Positions 8,989-18,365 of a stretch of 64,000 nucleotides of DNA are shown here, piece after piece. How positions within the stretch are numbered: the first letter of the stretch is position 1; each line of letters opens with the position of its first letter. Source of the stretch: DASTFP01 sp963744345 (lineage in GTDB: Bacteria; Verrucomicrobiota; Verrucomicrobiia; Chthoniobacterales; Terrimicrobiaceae); the NCBI GenBank assembly GCA_963744345.1, contig CAVUTD010000026.1:138229-202228 (forward strand), written 5' to 3'. The translations under genes were made by a program, and so were the position numbers. The notes beneath the pieces were generated by a model. That model was not told where the DNA came from. It was given only the letters and a program-made list of their open reading frames with translations, and did not search any database.

Positions 8989-10068
8989 TTAGAGTGCGTT
9001 TATTTTCAGATCGCTGAACTCCAGCTCGCGAAATGGCGTGATGGGATGCGAGGCGCGAAACTGCTCGATGGTCGAGTAGTCTTGCTCGGGCTCGTAGTAG
9101 ATGATCTGACTTCCTGAATAGTCAAGTTTGATAGGGACATGGATCAACTCACTGAGTTCGCCGCGTATGTCGTCCTGCTTTTCGGGCTCGGCAAAGAGGA
9201 GTAAAAACCCACCCCCTCCGGCGCCTGTGAGTTTACCGCCGATTGCGCCCGCGGAGCGCGCTCGCTCGTAGAGCGTGTCGACGTTGCTGTTCGACACGGT
9301 GGTACTGAGACTTCGCTTGGCTATCCAGGCTTCATGCAGTAGATCGCCGAAACTAATAATGCCGTCGTGTCGTTTGAGGATGGCCAGGCCTTCGTCGACA
9401 AGATCCTTCATGATCCGCAACTGCCGCTTGCGCTCTTCTATTGCTTTGACATAAGTCTGCGCAATATTCGACGCGGTTCGCTTGATGCCTGTGTAGAAAA
9501 GCATCAGGTGCGAGCTGAACTCCGTTATGCGTTCCGGCGAGATGGTAATCGGATGGACGGAGATTTCACCATTGGGCTGAAAGGTCACATGATTCAGTCC
9601 GCCATGCGCGGCTTGCACTTGATCTTGCGATCCCACGGTTTCCTGGAGGATCTCCTGTTCGATCTGAATGCTCTCCTGCACGAGTTGTTTCTTGCCCACC
9701 ATGCGTCCTTGAAGCCCGTGAACAGCATGTAGCAGGCCCACCGTAAATGCCGAACTCGATCCCATGCCGCTGCGTCCGGGCAGATCCGCATCCGTATGAA
9801 TCTCGACGCCGCGTTCGAGGTTAAGAAATTGCAATACCGCCTTCACCGCGGGATGCTTGATCTCATCAACCGCGTTACACTGTTCCATTTTTGAATAAAC
9901 GACACAGATGCGATGCTCATGGAACGGGGGCAAGTATCGGCAGGTGATGTAGCAATACTTATCGATCGTCGTGGCGAGCACGGCGCCACCATGCTTACGA
10001 TACCACGCCGGGTAGTCGGTCCCGCCGCCGAGAAACGATATTCTAAATGGTGTTCGGGCAATAATCAT
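8989..10068 (-). CDS. hddA: D-glycero-alpha-D-manno-heptose-7-phosphate kinase
   Basis: A GHMP-family kinase of 359 residues. The N-terminal ARTPFRISFLGGGTDYP, the phosphate-binding motif LPGRSGMGSSSAF (residues 96 to 108) and GKLTGAGGGGFLLLF near residue 280 match HddA. HddA phosphorylates C1 of D-glycero-alpha-D-manno-heptose 7-phosphate on the way to GDP-heptose. gmhA lies downstream and hddC upstream, so the pathway context agrees. Fucokinase-type GHMP proteins are the main alternative. The phosphatase step (GmhB) was not found in the window. Confidence 0.85.
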   Translation of the reverse strand: MIIARTPFRISFLGGGTDYPAWYRKHGGAVLATTIDKYCYITCRYLPPFHEHRICVVYSKMEQCNAVDEIKHPAVKAVLQFLNLERGVEIHTDADLPGRSGMGSSSAFTVGLLHAVHGLQGRMVGKKQLVQESIQIEQEILQETVGSQDQVQAAHGGLNHVTFQPNGEISVHPITISPERITEFSSHLMLFYTGIKRTASNIAQTYVKAIEERKRQLRIMKDLVDEGLAILKRHDGIISFGDLLHEAWIAKRSLSTTVSNSNVDTLYERARSAGAIGGKLTGAGGGGFLLLFAEPEKQDDIRGELSELIHVPIKLDYSGSQIIYYEPEQDYSTIEQFRASHPITPFRELEFSDLKINAL

Positions 10069-10159
10069 AATGAAAGAGGTTGCTTGGAATCTTGTGGGCG
10101 AGTGTGATGGCGAGCTATGCTCATGCTGACCAACGGCTGTGGATTGTCGAGATTTCTAG

Positions 10160-11710
10160 TCATGCTGCCGCCTTGATGGCGCTGGTGGATTTTGCGGAAA
10201 TGGGGAGGCCCCTGCGCGAGAGCGACGCCTTCATCGCCTTAAGCAGTGCATGCAGCTCGGATCGGCTTCCCGGCAGTACGAAGCAGGCGCCGAGGTACGA
10301 CACTGCGCCAATCACAAAGCCGCAACAAAGAGCCTCCAGGACTTCCATCGTTGGCATGAAGCTGCGGAACACAAGAAGTCCAGCCACCATCACTGTGCTG
10401 GCAATCAAGGGCGTCCTGATCGCGGCAAAGAAGCTGCCGACAGTAACGGGAGAACGGGCGAAACTGTAATAGAGAGACGGCAAGATCAAAACTATCGTCG
10501 TGGCGAGCTGTCCTGCAGCGACGCCTTCCGCACCCCATCGAAGACCCATTAAGGTAAAGAGAACCAAAATAGCGTTCCTTATCAGAGCGAAGATCAAAAG
10601 CCGATCAGACTGTCCGCACGTGATTAAAACCACGCCGGCCATTCCCAAGACCGGTCGGATGAAGGTCGCAACGGCAAAGATGCTGAGAAGCGGCGCCGCT
10701 CCAACCCACTTTTCGCCGAGGACGACGAGCGTGATCTCCTTCGCGTAGATCGCGGCGAACACGGCGAGCGGCATTGTCGTCAAGGCGACGACAAGCACGA
10801 TGTTCCGATAGTAGCGACGATAGCGGACAGGATCGTCTTGCAGGATGCTCAACGCAGGTTGCGAGACCCTCTGGATCGGGGCGTTTAACTGCTCGATCGG
10901 TGCCAGGATCAGCTGCTGCGCCTGCCGGTAGAGACCCACAGGCTCGGCCCCGAAAAATCTCCCGATCAAGAGCCGATCGAGATTGGAGACAAGGGCGTTG
11001 AGGATACTTGTCAGACTCAGGTTTCTTCCAAAGCGCAGCAGGCTGCCGACCTTTGCGTTGCGATAGGGAAGTCGGGGAATCCAAGGGCAACAAACCCAGA
11101 TCCCGACCGCAATCAGAAAGCTTCGCGCGACTTCTTGCCACACGAGGGCCCAATAACCGTAGTCCCGAATCGCGAGCAGAACCGCGACGATTATGCTCAA
11201 AAAGCTCGCGCCCAGACGGATAATCGAAATTTGAGCCTGCTTCATTTGCCGGTTGAGCAGGGCTTGGTGCTGCACCGTCAAACCTCCCCACAGGAAAGTG
11301 GTCGAGACCGCCATCGTAATCGGCACCAGTCTCGAATCCTGATAGTATGCAGCCACAATCGGCGCAAGCGAGAACATGACCAAGCTCAGGAGAGCGCCCA
11401 AGCCGACGTTGATCCAGAATAGATTGGTGACTTGCTCGTGGCTGATATCGCGCCGTTGAACTGTCGCGCTTGACAGCCCAAAATCGCCGAGTAATCCGGC
11501 GATACCGGTCACAGCCGCCACCATCCCGATCAGGCCGAATTGCTCCGGAATCAGCAGCCTCGCCAGGATGATCATTGACACCAAGCGTAGGAAGAAGTCC
11601 CCCGCGCCCGCGACGGCCGTGTACACGGCTCCCGTGACAGATTTCGACCTCAGATCCCGCTGGACAACGTCGGTCTGGGCAAAGCGAGCAAATGTGTCTG
11701 AGTGATTCAA
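10160..11710 (-). CDS. Wzx-like polysaccharide flippase (MOP superfamily)
   Basis: A 516-residue membrane protein with about 12 to 14 hydrophobic segments. It belongs to the polysaccharide-transporter branch of the MOP superfamily (Wzx/WzxC type). The N-terminus SVTGAVYTAVAGAGDFFLRLVS followed by LLIPEQFGLIGMV is a recognisable signature. It would flip lipid-linked repeat units across the inner membrane for a Wzy-dependent route, fitting the ligase/polymerase at 38062..39533 and the Wzc-like protein at 56225..58747. The same locus also encodes a Wzm/Wzt ABC exporter. The reading frame is intact. Confidence 0.85.
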   Translation of the reverse strand: MNHSDTFARFAQTDVVQRDLRSKSVTGAVYTAVAGAGDFFLRLVSMIILARLLIPEQFGLIGMVAAVTGIAGLLGDFGLSSATVQRRDISHEQVTNLFWINVGLGALLSLVMFSLAPIVAAYYQDSRLVPITMAVSTTFLWGGLTVQHQALLNRQMKQAQISIIRLGASFLSIIVAVLLAIRDYGYWALVWQEVARSFLIAVGIWVCCPWIPRLPYRNAKVGSLLRFGRNLSLTSILNALVSNLDRLLIGRFFGAEPVGLYRQAQQLILAPIEQLNAPIQRVSQPALSILQDDPVRYRRYYRNIVLVVALTTMPLAVFAAIYAKEITLVVLGEKWVGAAPLLSIFAVATFIRPVLGMAGVVLITCGQSDRLLIFALIRNAILVLFTLMGLRWGAEGVAAGQLATTIVLILPSLYYSFARSPVTVGSFFAAIRTPLIASTVMVAGLLVFRSFMPTMEVLEALCCGFVIGAVSYLGACFVLPGSRSELHALLKAMKASLSRRGLPISAKSTSAIKAAA

Positions 11711-11793
11711 TCATTGCATTACGCAGGTGTTTTACCACTTTGCAGCGGAAGATGAAAGAAGGTTGCACTCTACTAGCAAAAGGCGCAGCTCAC

Positions 11794-11831
11794 TAGCTTA
11801 GCTTAGCCTAGCCTAAGGCGCGCTTACGCGC
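11794..11831. repeat. TAGCT/TAGCC pentamer array next to a short GC hairpin
   Basis: Four tandem pentamers (TAGCT, TAGCT, TAGCC, TAGCC) at 11794 to 11813 are followed by a 5-bp GC stem, GCGCG-CTTA-CGCGC, at 11818 to 11831. They sit just after the stop of the long PKD/LamG gene and before the flippase start. The hairpin could help end transcription of the secreted-protein gene, but no T-run follows it on the minus strand, so a rho-independent terminator is not shown. Confidence 0.35.
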
Positions 11832-11846
11832 AGCGAAAGGAGCTGC

Positions 11847-14800
11847 CTATTGGATGGCATTATTCATTATGGTCTGCACTTCGCTGGGCGAAAGCGCTCG
11901 ACTGAAGATGCGTAGCTCGTCGACGAGTCCGCGGAAGCTGCCAAAGCCGCCAATTTTGACCACGTGGCTGGCGCCATCGGCAGCCAGATTCAGAGTGCCG
12001 CCTCCGCTCGCCACGCCGTCGATATAGAAGGTGACGGTGTTGGAGCTGTCGACGAAAGTCATCGCGACGTGATGCCACAGTCCATCGTTGGTGATCGTGC
12101 CTGTGGAAAATAGCTCACCTTTGCCCCAGCTGCCAAAAACCAACTTGTTGTTGCTCGCGCTAATGAACAGTTCCTTGCCTCCGCTTACCCAGCTGGCATC
12201 GGCCGTCTTGTTAAAGATGGTGTGTTCGGCACCGGTTGCCTGGCGTTTAATCCAGAGGGCAATTGTGAAATTGCTGGTGCCAAAATTCAGAGTGCTCGGA
12301 TTCGCCACCGACACGTAATCGTTGGCGCCGTCGAAGGAGAGGCCGTTTCCGAACTTTCCCGCGGTCCAGGTCGCGCCGTTGACCAGAGTTCCGTTATGGC
12401 CCGATCCGGAACTGTCTGCGGCCGCAGTGCCGCTGCCTTCGCTGAAGGAGAGCGCGGTGACTTGATTCGGGGGCGTCTGAGAAGCGGTGTAAGTGGCCGT
12501 GATCGTTACGGGTTGGGAGGGCATCGTGAGCGTCGTCGTGGGCGAGGAAGAGCTCGCCAGGAAAGACACCTCACCAGTCCAGGCAGCAAATTGCTGGCCC
12601 GCAGGCGCGGCATTGGCAGTCACCGTCACTAGTGTGCCGGCTGTATAGGGCCCACTGCCGCTTCCGCTGTTCACAGTAAGCGGATATGTCGGCAACGCTT
12701 TGTAGGTCGCTTCGATTGTCACCGGCATGGATGGGATGGTCACAGTCGTGTTGGGAGACATGATATTGTCAACAACCTCGATGTCCCCCGTCCAGAGGTC
12801 GAACTGCTGGCCTGGCGGCGGTGGATTGGCGCTCACTGGAACATCCGGTGTGTTCGGCGGGTAGAATCCGCTGCCTGTTCCGTTGATCACTGTCAATTGG
12901 ACCGTTTGCGGTGGCGGCGATGCGATAGAGAAGCTGATGGTAAAATCATTCGTGTTCGCGTTGCCGGATCCGTCAATGCTTCGCACGTAAAAGTTGTACG
13001 AAGTTCCATCAGTGAGGCCGGTCACGGTGGTGGAGTGGTTGGTCCCGCCGGTGGTCGAAAACGTCCCGGCCATGTTGGCATAAGCGGTGCCGGGAACCGT
13101 GCTGTATCGACTGGTGGCGCTTTCATTTGTCGTCAGGGAAAGGGTTGCTTGAGTCGTGCCTGCGGGAAGAGTACCGGAGGGCTGCCCGTTGGAACGCACC
13201 GGTGGCGTTGTGTCCGTTGCCGACAGAATCGGGTTATTCATTACGCTCTGCACTTCGCTGGGCGAAAGGACTCGGTTGAAGATGCGGAACTCATCGACCA
13301 GTCCGCGGAAGCTGCCAAAGCCGCCAATTTTGACCACATGGCTGGCGACATCGGCAGGCAGATTCAAGGTGCCGCCTCCGCTGGCGACGCCGTCGATATA
13401 GAAGGTGAGGGTATTGGAGCTGTCGACGAAGGTCACCGTCACGTGGTGCCATAGCCCATCGTTGGTGATGGTGCCGGTCGAGGATATCTCACCCCTTCCC
13501 CAGCCGCCGAAAGTCAACCTGTTATTGGTGCCGATGAACAATTCCTTGCCGCCACTTACCCAGTTGGTGTTGGCTGTCTTGGAAAAGATGGTGTGTTCGA
13601 CACCGTTTGCCTGCCGTTTCACGTAGAGGGAGATAGTGAAATTGCTGGTGCCAAAATTCAGAGTGCTCGGATTGGCCACTGAGACATAGTCGTTTGTGCC
13701 GTCGAGGGAAAGACCGTTGCCGAACTTACCCGCAGTCCAGGTCGGTCCGTTGACCAGAGTTCCATCATGGCCCGAAGCCGAACTATCTGCAGCGGTAGTG
13801 CCGGTGCCTTCGTTGAAGGAGAGCGCCGTGATCTGATTCGGGGGCGGGGGAGCGCCTACTGTCACTAAGAACGTGTCGCTTGCACTCGTTGGCCCATCAG
13901 TGACGGTGACCGTGATGGTGGCCGTCCCGTTCTGGCCGGCGGTCGGAGTCAGAGTAATGGTCCGGTCCGTCCCCGATCCGCCAAAAACGATACTGCTGAC
14001 TGGCACCAGCGCAGGATTGGACGAAGATGCGCTCAGCTGCAGATTTACCGCCGGGATTTCAGCGTCTGCAATCGTGAAATCAATCGGCCCCAACTCCTCG
14101 CCAGGGACTCCGATCTGATCCGGGATGTTCGAGATGGTCGGCGGGGTGTTCGGCCCGCAGTCTGGAAACAGCCTCACTTCTCGCGTGGTGGACAACCCCG
14201 CTGGATCGGTGACGGTCAGGAGAATCCGATAATAGTAGATATTAATACCGTCGCAGCCAGTTGGCGAAATCACGCTGGTGGTGACATGGTTGGTATCTGG
14301 CGGGCTTGCATGGTCGTGATCGTTATGATGGAGAACAGTCACCCATTTGTATTGAAGCTGGGAATCGCTGGACTCCGCGTCACTCACGGTTGCAACAAGA
14401 TCGACCGTGGTGCCGCTGTCCGGGGGGAAGGAGGTGCCATCCGCAGGGCTGACGATCGTGACATTGGGCGGGGTATTGTTTAGTGATATGTTCAAAGTGG
14501 ATTGCGCCGGCAATCCGCCGCTGTCGGTGACCGTCAAGGTAACCACAAACTGCGTTGGCACTCCCGCTGGCGCCGAAAAGGTGTGCGTAGGGTTCGCCTC
14601 AGTGCTCAAGGGCGAGCCATCACCAAAGTTCCACGAGCAGGTTATCGCTTGGCCGTCGGGGTCGCTCGATCCGCTGCTGCTGAACTGGACGTTCAACGGG
14701 CTGGGCCCATATAACACGTTGGCCGATGCTGATGCTACCGGCGTGCGGTTTCCGGCGTAAGAGAGCTGGACGACTGACGTTGAATCTGAGTCTGGGTCAT

Positions 14801-15056
14801 AGGTGACGTAATAGAGGCTTCCGTCTGTCGGGTGCTGCACGATACAAACGATGAAGCCGGCATTGCTCACGAAACTGCCTAAAGCCGAAGGCTTGTTATT
14901 TTGATCAAGCGCGAGCGGTTTTAATAACCCCTTGGCCCCAGTCCGCATGATAGTACAGGTTCCGATATTGTGCGGGGAAGTTCGTTCCCGTGTACCAAGC
15001 ACCGCCGACGGAGCAATTTCCCTGGAATGGTGTGCCCGAAACCGCAGAGCCGGCAC
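11847..15056 (-). CDS. PKD / LamG / Ig-like multidomain C-terminal part of a secreted sugar-dehydrogenase-like protein
   Basis: This 1069-codon frame is the C-terminal part of a gene whose true start is at 16452. Its first 55 or so codons are read out of frame, and the real protein enters this frame near 14925 after a +1 in an A run. In order I see a PKD domain (SCSWNFGDGSPLSTEANPTHTF), a second PKD/cadherin-like domain, a first LamG-like domain, an FnIII-like stretch, two bacterial InlB-type repeats (the QFDLWTGDIEV and QQFAAWTGEV blocks), and a second LamG-like domain. Such modules bind glycans or proteins outside the cell. No sorting tail is present at the C-terminus. Confidence 0.75.
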   Translation of the reverse strand: MPALRFRAHHSREIAPSAVLGTRERTSPHNIGTCTIMRTGAKGLLKPLALDQNNKPSALGSFVSNAGFIVCIVQHPTDGSLYYVTYDPDSDSTSVVQLSYAGNRTPVASASANVLYGPSPLNVQFSSSGSSDPDGQAITCSWNFGDGSPLSTEANPTHTFSAPAGVPTQFVVTLTVTDSGGLPAQSTLNISLNNTPPNVTIVSPADGTSFPPDSGTTVDLVATVSDAESSDSQLQYKWVTVLHHNDHDHASPPDTNHVTTSVISPTGCDGINIYYYRILLTVTDPAGLSTTREVRLFPDCGPNTPPTISNIPDQIGVPGEELGPIDFTIADAEIPAVNLQLSASSSNPALVPVSSIVFGGSGTDRTITLTPTAGQNGTATITVTVTDGPTSASDTFLVTVGAPPPPNQITALSFNEGTGTTAADSSASGHDGTLVNGPTWTAGKFGNGLSLDGTNDYVSVANPSTLNFGTSNFTISLYVKRQANGVEHTIFSKTANTNWVSGGKELFIGTNNRLTFGGWGRGEISSTGTITNDGLWHHVTVTFVDSSNTLTFYIDGVASGGGTLNLPADVASHVVKIGGFGSFRGLVDEFRIFNRVLSPSEVQSVMNNPILSATDTTPPVRSNGQPSGTLPAGTTQATLSLTTNESATSRYSTVPGTAYANMAGTFSTTGGTNHSTTVTGLTDGTSYNFYVRSIDGSGNANTNDFTISFSIASPPPQTVQLTVINGTGSGFYPPNTPDVPVSANPPPPGQQFDLWTGDIEVVDNIMSPNTTVTIPSMPVTIEATYKALPTYPLTVNSGSGSGPYTAGTLVTVTANAAPAGQQFAAWTGEVSFLASSSSPTTTLTMPSQPVTITATYTASQTPPNQVTALSFSEGSGTAAADSSGSGHNGTLVNGATWTAGKFGNGLSFDGANDYVSVANPSTLNFGTSNFTIALWIKRQATGAEHTIFNKTADASWVSGGKELFISASNNKLVFGSWGKGELFSTGTITNDGLWHHVAMTFVDSSNTVTFYIDGVASGGGTLNLAADGASHVVKIGGFGSFRGLVDELRIFSRALSPSEVQTIMNNAIQ
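11860..12475 (-). repeat. LamG-domain direct repeat, copy 2
   Basis: This block of about 615 bases is a near-copy, by eye well over 80 percent identical, of 13234..13846 inside the same gene. It encodes the second LamG-like (concanavalin A-like) domain, from the QITALSF/QVTALSF-type start through SPSEVQ. The close DNA similarity points to a recent intragenic duplication or to gene conversion. Confidence 0.8.
13234..13846 (-). repeat. LamG-domain direct repeat, copy 1
   Basis: Partner of 11860..12475 in the same orientation, encoding the first LamG-like domain. The two copies differ by scattered substitutions and about one codon in length. The intervening 760 bases encode the FnIII-like and InlB-like modules. 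Confidence 0.8.
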
Positions 15057-16452
15057 GGCCTACAAACCCCGTCGCGGCTTCGCCCGAAGGGGTGTAAGTG
15101 GGAAATCTTGTGGTTGCGCTGAAGTGATGCCAGTCAAGCACCGGCCGCGTGCGGAGGAACTGCGGGATGGAAGCAGGAATTCTTTGCGACGAGTCGCAGG
15201 GGTTGGGAAATGGCGGTTGTCCTGCGGGATTGAGAGTGTCTTCCTTGAGCAAGTCGATGAAGGAAAAAAACTCGTTGCATCCCGACGCTGGATAAAGAGG
15301 GTTGGGAGCGTCCTGGTTTGCTACCGCAATGCTGTATCCTGGCGTGAGAACGAGTCCTTCGTAAACGGGCCAGCCAAAGTTTTGGCCGGGACCTGTTACC
15401 ACTTTCAGGGATTCCCAAGTATTCCAGCCGACATCGCCAAGATAGATGACGCCCGGTCGGCCGTCTTCGGGATTATGGCTGCCCGATTCCGGCCTAAGCG
15501 TCATGCGAAATGGATTTCTCAATCCCAACGCCCAAACCCGTGATTTCGCAGCACGCGGATTCGCGGCGTCGTAAAATGGATTGCTCGGCACACCATTGCC
15601 GGTAGCCGGGTCAATCCGGAGGATCTTGCCGCTCAGGGAATCGATCAATTGAGAGCGGAAAGCGCCAACATCTTCCTTCGGCCGAAGGATACCGTCCGCT
15701 AGGGCCTGGGGCGCATAGCTTGCATTGTGAGGACCACCGATCGTCCACGCCCTCTGAGCTCCCGCCCCATCGCCGCATGAGACCAGCAAAGTCCCGTCCT
15801 GACCGAAGACCAGACTTCCAACCCCATGTGTAGATGAGCATACGGGAATTCCTGTTTGCTATAGTTTCGCCAATCAAGATGAACCGGCTGGCTGGATCCA
15901 CCGACCGGAAGTCATCGGAGGCACGGCAGGTGTATCGAGTCAGACGTCCCGATGGTCGCCGCATAATACTGGTTTGTGTTAGGATTGTAGCTTGGGGTTC
16001 CGAAGTGAAGGAGATGATGCCGGTCGACAGGATAGAGCAGGTAAACGTGCCCGTTCACCCTGAAGTTAGGGTCAAGTGCGAACCCGAGAAACCCATGGTC
16101 AAACCAGGCGCCCACTTCTTCGCTGATATCTATGAGCAGGGTAAAAGAAGCGTCGTTGGGATCCTTAAACCAGACACGGCCATCCCGTTCCCAAACAAAC
16201 ATCCGTCCCGTCGAATCGAAGGTGACTCCTACGGCCGAACTCCAGCTGCCCGCTGAGTGCCCTGGGATCACCGTTTCCGCAAAGCCCGGGGAGCACTGTT
16301 GCCGCCGAGAGTTCGTTTCGTCCGATGCCGCATAGGCAACACGCGACAAGAACGAGCCACTTGATCGCGCCGGCGAATCCGCTCCAGTGGCCACGAACCG
16401 GTTGTCGCGTATGGGCGAGCGTAGGCGCAAAGAATGGGTTCACGTATTTCAT
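14905..16452 (-). CDS. PQQ-dependent glucose/sorbosone dehydrogenase-like beta-propeller, N-terminal part, four frameshifts
   Basis: The gene starts at the ATG at 16452 (MKYVNPFF), with GGGAG just upstream and a signal peptide around IKWLVLVACCLCGIG. The frame breaks at four places, each repaired by removing one base: a C near 16292, a G near 15950, an A near 15854 and an A near 14925. The repaired protein, about 1533 residues with the C-terminal part, begins with a GSDH-type beta-propeller: AVGVTFDSTGRMFVWERDG, GFLGFALDPNF, HGVGSLVFGQDGTLLVSCGDG, LSGKILRIDPATGNGVP, RVWALGLRNPFRMT and GDVGWNTWE. This family oxidises sugars with PQQ or acts as a sugar-binding propeller. Four +1 changes with otherwise preserved protein suggest sequence error or very recent decay. 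Confidence 0.7.
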
Positions 16453-16495
16453 GTTAATTCTCCCTCTGAGATCCCTCAGCTCGTTACCGAGCAGT

Positions 16496-17201
16496 TTAGT
16501 TATAGGAGATGCTGCTGACGAATTCGGCGTTGGCTTGGGCGTAGGAACTGGGTAACCCAATGTCCCACAGACAACCTTTGCAGCAGAATCCATGGAGGCC
16601 CTTGCCAATCCAGTCAGGAAAGATTTCGCGCTCGATCGAAACCGCGCGATCCGCGGGGATCGAGTCGATCATCTGCCGCTCCACAAGATAGATCCCGGCG
16701 TTGATCCAGCCCGGGCCTTCCGTCTCGGCCTTCTCCATAAATTCCACGACGCGGCCGTCCTCGTCGATCTGAACTCGGCCGAAGCGACGCGTATCGTCCG
16801 TTTGAACCAACAGGATGGTCGCCTTTGACTGCCGCCTGGTATGCCAGAGGACGAATTCGCCGAGTGGCGCGCCACAGTACGAATCGCCGTTCAGCACGAG
16901 TGTCGTTTCGGATTTGAGCATCGGAACCGCCATTCTCAGGGCTCCGCCAGTCCCCAGCGGATGCGGTTCACGGGAGTAGGATAATGCGATGTTGTTGTAG
17001 GCCGCGCCGAATTGGTTTTCGAGATGGTCACCCATGTATCCGGTGCAGAGCACAACCGAGCGCACACCGTGCCGGGCAAGCTGGTCCAAGATATATTCCA
17101 GAAAGGGCCGGCCGCCGACATCGGCAAGGACCTTGGGCTTATCACAAACAACACCGCGCAAGCGGGTCCCCAAGCCTCCTGCTAAGGATCACGGCGGTCA
17201 T
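16496..17201 (-). CDS. hddC: D-glycero-alpha-D-manno-heptose 1-phosphate guanylyltransferase, frameshifted near start
   Basis: A nucleotidyltransferase of the RmlA/HddC type. The open frame visible from 17173 begins MGTRLRGVV and lacks the first strand of the nucleotide-binding motif. The missing part lies upstream in another frame: ATG at 17201 gives MTAVIL, and removing the A opposite 17183 joins it to AGGLGTRLRGVV and then KPKVLADVGGRPFLEYIL. The result is a complete 234-residue enzyme with the LNGDSY metal/nucleotide motif. HddC makes GDP-heptose from heptose 1-phosphate, in line with hddA and gmhA nearby. It lies between a DegT aminotransferase and the secreted dehydrogenase gene. Confidence 0.78.
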
Positions 17202-17227
17202 GTTCTCCAGACTCATTACGCGCCTTT

Positions 17228-18365
17228 TCAGCTTACTTGCGAAGAAAGTGCGCAACTCCTGAGCCGTTCGCAGACGTACTGGACATCCTCGCGTTTCAAA
17301 CCGCTCCAGGTAGGCAAACAAATCCCTCGAGCGGAGAGGTGGTCCGCGACGGGATAGCGCCTGTTGCGGGAATTCTCTTCATACGGAGGCAGCGTGTGCA
17401 TCGGGTAATAAAGGCGACGCGCATCGATCCCGCCCTCCTGGAGTTTTTCGATGACCGCGTCGCGATCCGGGCCGAATTCGTCCTCGAGAATCGCGACGAA
17501 TTGCCACCAAGCGTGACGGGCCCAGCTTCTCTGGTGCTGCCACCAGAGACCCGGCACGGCCTCCAACTCCTCCCGATACCAACCCGCAATCTCCTGATGA
17601 CGAGAGAGCAGTTCTTCGAGTCGCTCGACCTGAGCAAGTCCGATCGCCGCCTGAACATTTGTCAGCCGGTAGTTGTACCCAACCACCGGATGCCAGTAAC
17701 GCCGCTTCTGCGTCATGCCTTGGTTTTTCAGCAGTCGCATGTGGTCAGCCATAGCGTCGTCGTCCGTGGTGACCATGCCTCCTTCCCCCGTCGTCAGCAT
17801 CTTGTTTCCGAAGAAACTAAATGTCCCGATATCGCCTAGGGAACCGACGGCTTTTCCACGCACTCGGGCGCCGTGGGCTTGGGCGGCGTCCTCGATCACG
17901 AACAGCCCGCGCCTTCGCGCTATCCCCATAATTGCTTCCATATCTGCTGGATGCCCGCGAAGATGGACTGCGATGATGCCACGGGTCTTTGCCGTGATTT
18001 GTGCCTCTATTTGGGATGCATCAATACTCCAGATCTCCGGGTCCACATCCACGAAGACAGGCTTTGCACCGCAGTAAACAACAGAGTTAGCACAAGCAAC
18101 GAAAGTGAGGGTCGGGACGATTACCTCATCGTCCGGTCGTACTCCCAAGGCGAGCAGCGCTAAATGCAGCGCGGCTGTGCCGTTGGAACAACTGATCGCA
18201 TGTCGAGTACCCGCAACCTCGGCAAAAGCCTTCTCAAATCTCTCCACATACTTTCCGACGGATGAAATCCAGGTCGTCTGCGATGCAGTCCATCACGTAT
18301 TCGGCCTCTTTTCGGCCGATCGTTGGAAATGACAAAGGGATCTGTCTTTGAGCGGTAATATTCAT
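17228..18365 (-). CDS. DegT/DnrJ/EryC1/StrS aminotransferase, frameshifted near start
   Basis: A PLP-dependent sugar aminotransferase. The long frame begins at 18247 with MERFEKAFAEVAGTRHAI, which is not a natural start for the family. An ATG at 18365 overlaps the stop of the upstream glycosyltransferase as ATGA and gives MNITAQRQIPLSFPTIGRKEAEYV. Removing the base near 18275 continues it as DTWISSVGKYVERFEKAF, the usual family N-terminus, for a total of 378 residues. SNGTAALHLALLALG binds the PLP phosphate, and the internal aldimine Lys is in SFFGNKMLTTGEGG. The sugar substrate is unknown. A perosamine-synthase-like or similar 4-amination of a keto-sugar is typical for this branch. Confidence 0.82.

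Noticed and set aside
10605..11768. 387-codon minus-strand frame overlapping the flippase gene
   Set aside because: Its translation is rich in Arg, Gly, Pro and Cys with no domain, and it is the out-of-frame shadow of a membrane protein with good family motifs.
12897..13454. 185-codon plus-strand frame within the PKD/LamG gene
   Set aside because: Composition is that of an antisense shadow. It crosses repeated LamG-coding DNA and has no start signal.
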